Shown here piece after piece: positions 9,463 through 13,605 of a stretch of 13,605 bases of DNA; the first letter of the stretch is position 1, and each line of letters starts with the position of its first letter. Under the pieces are notes generated by a model, which was given only the letters and a program-made list of their open reading frames with translations, had not been told where the DNA came from and did no database searches. Position numbers and translations under genes: made by a program. Source of the DNA: Halocaridina rubra (Eukaryota; Arthropoda; Malacostraca; Decapoda; Atyidae). The stretch is from NCBI GenBank assembly GCA_037179515.1, contig JAXCGZ010023928.1, forward strand, positions 7,501-21,105. The letters are read 5' to 3'.

Positions 9463-9493
9463 CGGGAAAGAGCCCAAAGCTCGTATCTTCCCG
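9463..9493 (-). ncRNA. 3' UTR hairpin of copy C
   Basis: Same 31-nt hairpin as in copies A and B. The outer stem is CGGGAA/TTCCCG and the inner stem GAGC/GCTC. It lies 26 nt downstream of the ORF2 stop and just before the terminal repeats, a suitable place for reverse transcriptase recognition. Confidence 0.55.
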
Positions 9494-9519
9494 TCTCCTG
9501 ATCGGTTCCATTTTTAGAC

Positions 9520-12438
9520 TTAGTGATACTTATCATACCTGTCCTTAAAACTATGGATTGAGGTAGCATTAACTACCTCCTCGCTTAGCCAATTCCAATT
9601 ATCAACTACTCTTACACTGAAAAAGTATTTCCTTACATCCTGCAAACAAGTTTTCTTCCGAAGCTTCAAACTATGACCTCTAGTTCTAGAGCCAGCCATA
9701 TCGAAATATCGATCCCTATCCACTCTATCATAACCATGAAGGAATTTAAAGACTGTCACCATATCCCCCCTTACTCTTCTAGCTTCGAGTGATGGTAAGT
9801 CTAATTCCCTCAGCCTCTCATCATAACCGAGATTGCGTATTTCTGGCACCAGTTTCGTGGCATGTCTTTGAACTTTTTCAAGCTTAGCTATGTGCTTTTT
9901 CAAGTGCGGATTCCAAAAGGGGGCTGCATATTCGAGTTTTGGCCTCACATAGGTTACATAAATATTTCTGAACATTTCCTTGTCCATGTGCCTGAAGGCT
10001 ACCCTTACATTTGATAAGAATGCATATGCTGCCCTTACTACGCCATTTATATGTATTTCTGGAGACAAATCTGCCAATATGTTTACTCCTAGATCTCTCT
10101 CATTTTCTGTCTCCTGAAGTTGTACTCCAGCCACCGAGTAGTCAAGCTTGGGCCTTCTTGCACTTGTACCCATTCTCATTACCTTACATTTTGAGGTATT
10201 GAATTTCATTAGCCACTTTTCTGACCACTCATGCAGATTATTTAGATCCTCCTGAAGTTCTCTACCATTGTTCTCGTTTTTTACTTTTTTCACAATCTTT
10301 GCATCATCTGCAAACATATTCATGAATGAATTTACAGAGTCTGGTAGGTCATTTACATATACAAGGAACAAAAGTGGCCCTAAAACTGAACCCTGTGGAA
10401 CTCCACTACTAACTCTTCTCCATTCAGACACTGAGTGTCTTACTCTAACCCTCTGTTCCCTTCCTTCTAAGTAAGTTTTTATCCATTCCAAGACATTTCC
10501 ACCTATTCTAGCCATTGATTGCAGCTTCCTAATAAGTCTCCCATGTGGAACAGTGTCAAACGCTTTCTGGAAGTCTAGGAATATGCAATCTGCCCAGCCC
10601 TCTCTTTCCTGTAAGATTTGGCTTACCTCATCATAAAATTCTAATAAGTTTGTTACTGTTGATCTTCCTTCTCTGAAGCCATGTTGCCTCACTGACAAAA
10701 AGTTGAAGGATTCCAAGTGAAGAGAGATATGTTTCCTTAGTAGTTTCTCCATAAGTTTGCAAACTATGCTGGTCAAGGAAACTGGTCTATAGTTCAGAGC
10801 CGTATCCCTCCTTCCCTTTTTGAAGATAGGTATCACATTTGCTTGTTTCCAGCATCTTGGAATCTCCCCCGACTCCAATGACTCCTTAAATATGATACTT
10901 AGTGCCACTGATATTGTGTTTGCGCATTTTTTAAGCACATGAGGGGATATGTCATCAGGACCTGTAGCTTTATGAACATCTAAATCCATCAGCGCTTTGC
11001 ATACCTCTGTGGCTGTAAGGTTGATGTTCTCTAATACCGGCCCTTGAGCTTCTATCACTGCAATCTGAGGGGGTGGGGTATTTTCTACTGTAAATACTGA
11101 CTGAAACTCCTTGTTCAATTCTTTGCAGATCTCTTCGTCCGTCTCAGTGATGCTTCCATCCGCTCTCTTTAGCCTTAAAACCTGTTCTTTTACCTTCAGT
11201 TTTCCTCTGATAAAGCTGTGGAAAAGCTTGGGATTTTCTTTAGCCTTCCTGGTGATGTCCCTCTCATAATCTTTCTCTGCCTCTCTCCTTTTACTTAGGT
11301 AGTCATTTCTTGCTCTTTTGTAGGTTTGCCAGGCATTTATGTTTTTTCTCCTCCTATACCTTTTCCAGCATTTGTCTCTCCACTCCTTAGCTCTTTTACA
11401 CCCATTATCGAACCATTTCTCTCTGGCATGAATTACACCTACTTTGGTGACAGGTATGCAGCAATCTACTATCTTCCCATATTTCTCACAAAAGATGTCA
11501 TACATTTCTTGTACAGATTTGTTGTAAAATAAGGTTCTCCAGTCAATAACTGCAAAAAGCTCATTCATTTTGATGTAATCTCCTTTCTGATAGTTCCTCC
11601 TCATGTCCTCAGTGCCTCTACTCTCAGGAAGAATGTCTTCAATGATATACTCCATCAACAACACACAGTGGTCACTCTTTCCAATTGGTGGTTCATACTC
11701 AATATTTTCAATATCCAACACATTATCTGTGAACACCAGATCAAGTAGTGATGGCTCATCCCCACCCCTGGCTCTTGTTGGTTCCATTACATGTTGGTGT
11801 AGGAAATTCCCTTGTACGCAATCTAGGAATCTTGCCCCAAAGGAGTCCTCACCACTGTGTGGGTCAAGATTTATCCAATCTATCTCTTTATGATTAAAGT
11901 CTCCCATAATCAAAATCCTACATTTTTTCTCCCGCGCCATGTTAACAACTGAGTTTATGACTTCAATCGTACCTATATGACTTTCCTCATAAATTTCAAG
12001 CCTATTTTGGTTCCTTGGTGGGTTGTATACAACAGTTATTATAATGCTCTCTGACCCAGTATTTATGCGAGCAACAAGAAATTCCCTGAACTCACTTTCT
12101 ATAGCCAAGTTTATCTCTTCAACTTGAATCCTCTCACTTATGAGCAGTGCTATCCCTCCACCAGTCCTCTCAGATCTTTCGACCCTTAGTATTCTGAAGC
12201 CCTTAGGAAAAACTGTGACACTGTTTATGTCCTCACTCAACTTAGTCTCTGTAATTGCTACTATATCTGCCTTACTGTTGTGAATCCTATCTTTTAATTC
12301 TACTGCCTTACCAGCTAATCCATCAGCATTTGTGTATAACAATCTTAATGAGGCCCCATCCCCTGATCTTCTGTCATTATCTTCTTTATCTCCCCTTTGT
12401 CTGGAAGTATTCCGTAACGAAAATTTTTCTTCTCTTCT
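9520..12438 (-). CDS. LINE ORF2: apurinic-type endonuclease plus reverse transcriptase (copy C, intact)
   Basis: Makes the target nick and copies the element RNA by target-primed reverse transcription. Numbering starts at the TTG codon 12342 (940 residues to the stop). The endonuclease spans about 1-230: N5 in LYTNADGL, E32 in ITETKL, GGGIALL (61-67), VYNPPRNQ (105-112), GDFN (147-150), LLDLVFTDN (199-207) and catalytic SDH (223-225). A linker rich in basic and charged residues follows. The reverse transcriptase spans about 495-720: NYRPVSL (517-523), QHGF (553-556), LDFQKAFDTVPH (589-600), GVPQGSVLGP (647-656) and catalytic FADD (677-680). The C-terminal domain contains RTRGHSLKL (886-894) and WNWL. 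No in-frame AUG precedes residue 135 (codon 11940-11938), which lies inside the endonuclease. The frame is open upstream to a TGA at 12441-12439 and overlaps ORF1 by 94 nt in the -1 frame, suggesting a frameshift fusion or non-AUG reinitiation. Confidence 0.95.
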   Translation of the reverse strand, partial: RREEKFSLRNTSRQRGDKEDNDRRSGDGASLRLLYTNADGLAGKAVELKDRIHNSKADIVAITETKLSEDINSVTVFPKGFRILRVERSERTGGGIALLISERIQVEEINLAIESEFREFLVARINTGSESIIITVVYNPPRNQNRLEIYEESHIGTIEVINSVVNMAREKKCRILIMGDFNHKEIDWINLDPHSGEDSFGARFLDCVQGNFLHQHVMEPTRARGGDEPSLLDLVFTDNVLDIENIEYEPPIGKSDHCVLLMEYIIEDILPESRGTEDMRRNYQKGDYIKMNELFAVIDWRTLFYNKSVQEMYDIFCEKYGKIVDCCIPVTKVGVIHAREKWFDNGCKRAKEWRDKCWKRYRRRKNINAWQTYKRARNDYLSKRREAEKDYERDITRKAKENPKLFHSFIRGKLKVKEQVLRLKRADGSITETDEEICKELNKEFQSVFTVENTPPPQIAVIEAQGPVLENINLTATEVCKALMDLDVHKATGPDDISPHVLKKCANTISVALSIIFKESLESGEIPRCWKQANVIPIFKKGRRDTALNYRPVSLTSIVCKLMEKLLRKHISLHLESFNFLSVRQHGFREGRSTVTNLLEFYDEVSQILQEREGWADCIFLDFQKAFDTVPHGRLIRKLQSMARIGGNVLEWIKTYLEGREQRVRVRHSVSEWRRVSSGVPQGSVLGPLLFLVYVNDLPDSVNSFMNMFADDAKIVKKVKNENNGRELQEDLNNLHEWSEKWLMKFNTSKCKVMRMGTSARRPKLDYSVAGVQLQETENERDLGVNILADLSPEIHINGVVRAAYAFLSNVRVAFRHMDKEMFRNIYVTYVRPKLEYAAPFWNPHLKKHIAKLEKVQRHATKLVPEIRNLGYDERLRELDLPSLEARRVRGDMVTVFKFLHGYDRVDRDRYFDMAGSRTRGHSLKLRKKTCLQDVRKYFFSVRVVDNWNWLSEEVVNATSIHSFKDRYDKYH

Positions 12439-13424
12439 TCATTTCTTTCATCATTTAACCTTCTTGCCTCTTGCAACAAGTTTTTGATCTTTCCCATCTC
12501 TTCCTGTGTTCTGTATCGTCTAATGAACACTTCTTTGCATTCTTGAAGGTCTTTTAGACTTTTTTTTCTCAACAATATTTCCCTACATGTCTCCCCTCTC
12601 TCAAAGGTTACTTTTGTTGGTCTCGGCTTTCCTTCCCTCGAATATTTACCTAGTTGGTGTATGTTTACAATATCCTCAGGACCACATACTACTCCAAGCT
12701 TTCTTATCAGGTCTACAACCCTAGCTTTATTTTCTTCAAGTCTCCCCTGCCATGTTGGCTCCTGGGATTCACTTATGCCTGAGATTACCACTGTCTTCTC
12801 CTTATCAAGTGCCTGTCTGATGAGTGGGTTTGCCCTTTCCATCACAACGTCTTTCATTTTTTCGATTACTGTCTCTTTATAGTCAACTGTTTGTATGTTT
12901 TCCAGTGCCACCACCTTTACAGCCTCTTTTACTGCCACATTCCCCTTTAGTGCATCAGCAAAGGACGTTTTCATGGCATCATTTTCCATATTCAGCTCCT
13001 GGAACTCTTTTCTGAACTGTTCAATGTTTTCCTTAATCTGAACATTCCAAGCAGCAATCTCGTCTCTCTCAGAAGATAGCAGTGAACTAACATCTAATTC
13101 CTTTAGGTTGTCATTTAGCTGTTTGCTTTTATCTTCTTGATTAGAAATTCTAGATTCTAGTTGACTCTTTTCCCCTTCCAGCTTCTTTATTCTTTTTTCT
13201 AGTTCCTTTCTCTCCTGCCCTTGTGCTTTATTTGCTTCCTCCAAAGATCTTATTTGTTCTCTGAGTGTTTCATTCTCTTTCATTTCTCCATCCATATTCC
13301 GAATTTTATCATCAAGGCTTGTAACCATTTCCTCTAACTTCTTGATTCTCTGCTTAAGTCCTCTGATGACTACCCCTTCTCCCGACCCATGGGTGGGAGA
13401 GGTTTGGGACAGAGATGGCTTCAT
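12345..13424 (-). CDS. LINE ORF1: coiled-coil RNA-binding protein (copy C, intact)
   Basis: A 359-residue protein, probably the nucleic-acid chaperone that coats the element RNA. The start is the first ATG after an in-frame stop at 13544-13542. Residues about 20-145 are highly charged with heptad-like Leu/Ile spacing (KQRIKKLEEMVTSL, LEKRIKKLEGEKSQLESRI), a strong coiled coil that suggests oligomers. Residues about 210-290 look like the RRM-type region of L1-class ORF1 proteins: a first strand TVVISGI (211-217), a helix with RVVDLIRKLGV (235-245), then NIHQLGK (254-260) and RPTKVTF (268-274). Residues 291-340 are basic and alpha-helical (RRYRTQEEMGKIKNLL). No CCHC zinc knuckle, PHD finger or esterase motif is seen. 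The last 31 codons overlap the open ORF2 frame. The family assignment is by motif pattern and was not computed. Confidence 0.85.
   Translation of the reverse strand: MKPSLSQTSPTHGSGEGVVIRGLKQRIKKLEEMVTSLDDKIRNMDGEMKENETLREQIRSLEEANKAQGQERKELEKRIKKLEGEKSQLESRISNQEDKSKQLNDNLKELDVSSLLSSERDEIAAWNVQIKENIEQFRKEFQELNMENDAMKTSFADALKGNVAVKEAVKVVALENIQTVDYKETVIEKMKDVVMERANPLIRQALDKEKTVVISGISESQEPTWQGRLEENKARVVDLIRKLGVVCGPEDIVNIHQLGKYSREGKPRPTKVTFERGETCREILLRKKSLKDLQECKEVFIRRYRTQEEMGKIKNLLQEARRLNDERNEEEKKNFRYGILPDKGEIKKIMTEDQGMGPH
12403..12426 (-). promoter_or_regulatory. Candidate -1 ribosomal frameshift site between ORF1 and ORF2
   Basis: On minus, ORF1 codons AAG AAA AAT TTT CGT contain the canonical XXXYYYZ heptamer A AAT TTT (12426-12420), aligned as XXY YYZ with ORF1 codons N334 and F335. 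The -1 frame entered by slippage is the ORF2 frame, which opens only 12 nt upstream. Six bases downstream is a small perfect hairpin, GGAA-TAC-TTCC (12413-12403). It is only 4 bp and no strong pseudoknot was found. The product would be about 335 + 966 = 1301 residues. Confidence 0.45.
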
Positions 13425-13605
13425 TTTTATGTTCTCCCTCTCACAGAATATAGAAAGAAGACGAGAAAGAGGAAAAAAAAAAGAAAAGAGAAAAACTTCT
13501 AATTTACCTTCACACAGAATTTTTATATCTCCATATAAGTGCTATTTAGTGACTCAGTTTGTCTCCTTTCTGGTAACACACATCTTAACTTAAAAACTTG
13601 ACCAT
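13425..13605 (-). other. 5' untranslated region of LINE copy C
   Basis: On minus this is the leader upstream of ORF1, with a pyrimidine-rich tract (complement of the purine run at about 13450-13497) before the ATG. An in-frame TAG at 13544-13542 excludes an upstream ORF1 extension. LINEs of this type usually hold an internal pol II promoter in the leader, but no clear initiator was identified. The element's 5' end was not found. Confidence 0.55.

Larger units (their letters stand above)
9411..13605 (-). mobile_element. CR1/L2-like LINE, copy C (coding regions intact; 5' end not resolved)
   Basis: Non-LTR retrotransposon of the Jockey superfamily, CR1/L2-like by its endonuclease, its FADD reverse transcriptase and its long C-terminal domain. 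Order on minus: 5' UTR (at least 13425-13605), ORF1 (13424-12345), ORF2 (open from 12438, stop at 9520-9522), a 3' UTR of about 90 nt with a hairpin, two AATTAGGTAATC units and about ten CA units ending at the copy B junction. Both coding frames are uninterrupted, so this may be a recently active copy. The 5' end may lie beyond the window. Confidence 0.92.

Noticed and set aside
4941..11893. Plus-strand open frames of 60-97 codons repeated in the three LINE copies
   Set aside because: They lie antisense to ORF2 and recur only because the copies are nearly identical. They have no own start context or domain.
12255..13593. Plus-strand open frames opposite ORF1 and the 5' UTR
   Set aside because: They are antisense shadows of a purine/pyrimidine-biased coding region, with no domain or conserved start.

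Overview
The window looks like non-coding nuclear DNA of an animal, most likely a decapod crustacean (shrimp, crab or crayfish). This is inferred from the very long dinucleotide and AAT/ATT microsatellites, the tRNA-derived short interspersed elements (SINEs), and a young CR1/L2-type LINE (autonomous non-LTR retrotransposon). No prokaryotic gene, CRISPR array or bacterial insertion sequence is present.

Left third (1-4365, gene direction +). The edges carry three copies of one tRNA-derived SINE family on the minus strand (1-127, 128-266, 4151-4264) and one unrelated SINE-like unit (3960-4085). Between them lies a large foldback. Two outward-facing tRNA-like units with arms of about 168 bp surround a 21-nt loop (1371-1728), and both arms are flanked by microsatellites in mirrored order (CT-AT on the left, TA-GATA-GA on the right). 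The same region contains signals that together form a possible + strand host gene: a TATA box with initiator (748-782), an ATG-free leader exon ending at a GT donor (779-856), a phase-0 exon encoding a signal-peptide-like N terminus (2143-2344) and a second phase-0 exon (3124-3264). This gene model is tentative.

Right two thirds (4366-13605, minus strand). Three copies of one CR1/L2-like LINE lie head to tail with no foreign DNA between them. Copy C (right) has intact ORF1 (coiled coil plus an RRM-like region) and intact ORF2 (endonuclease plus reverse transcriptase). Copy B lacks everything before about ORF2 residue 177 and has one 2-nt deletion. Copy A lacks everything before about residue 85 and has at least five lesions. 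Increasing decay from C to B to A, with each 3' tail fused to an internal position of the next copy, fits nesting (C inside B inside A) better than independent 5' truncation. It predicts the missing 5' parts of B and A just beyond the right end of the window.

The most notable point is in copy C. ORF2 has no AUG that could give a complete endonuclease. It overlaps ORF1 by 94 nt in the -1 frame, and a canonical -1 slippery heptamer (A AAT TTT) sits in the correct frame just after the overlap opens. An ORF1-ORF2 fusion of about 1301 residues by -1 frameshifting is therefore plausible.
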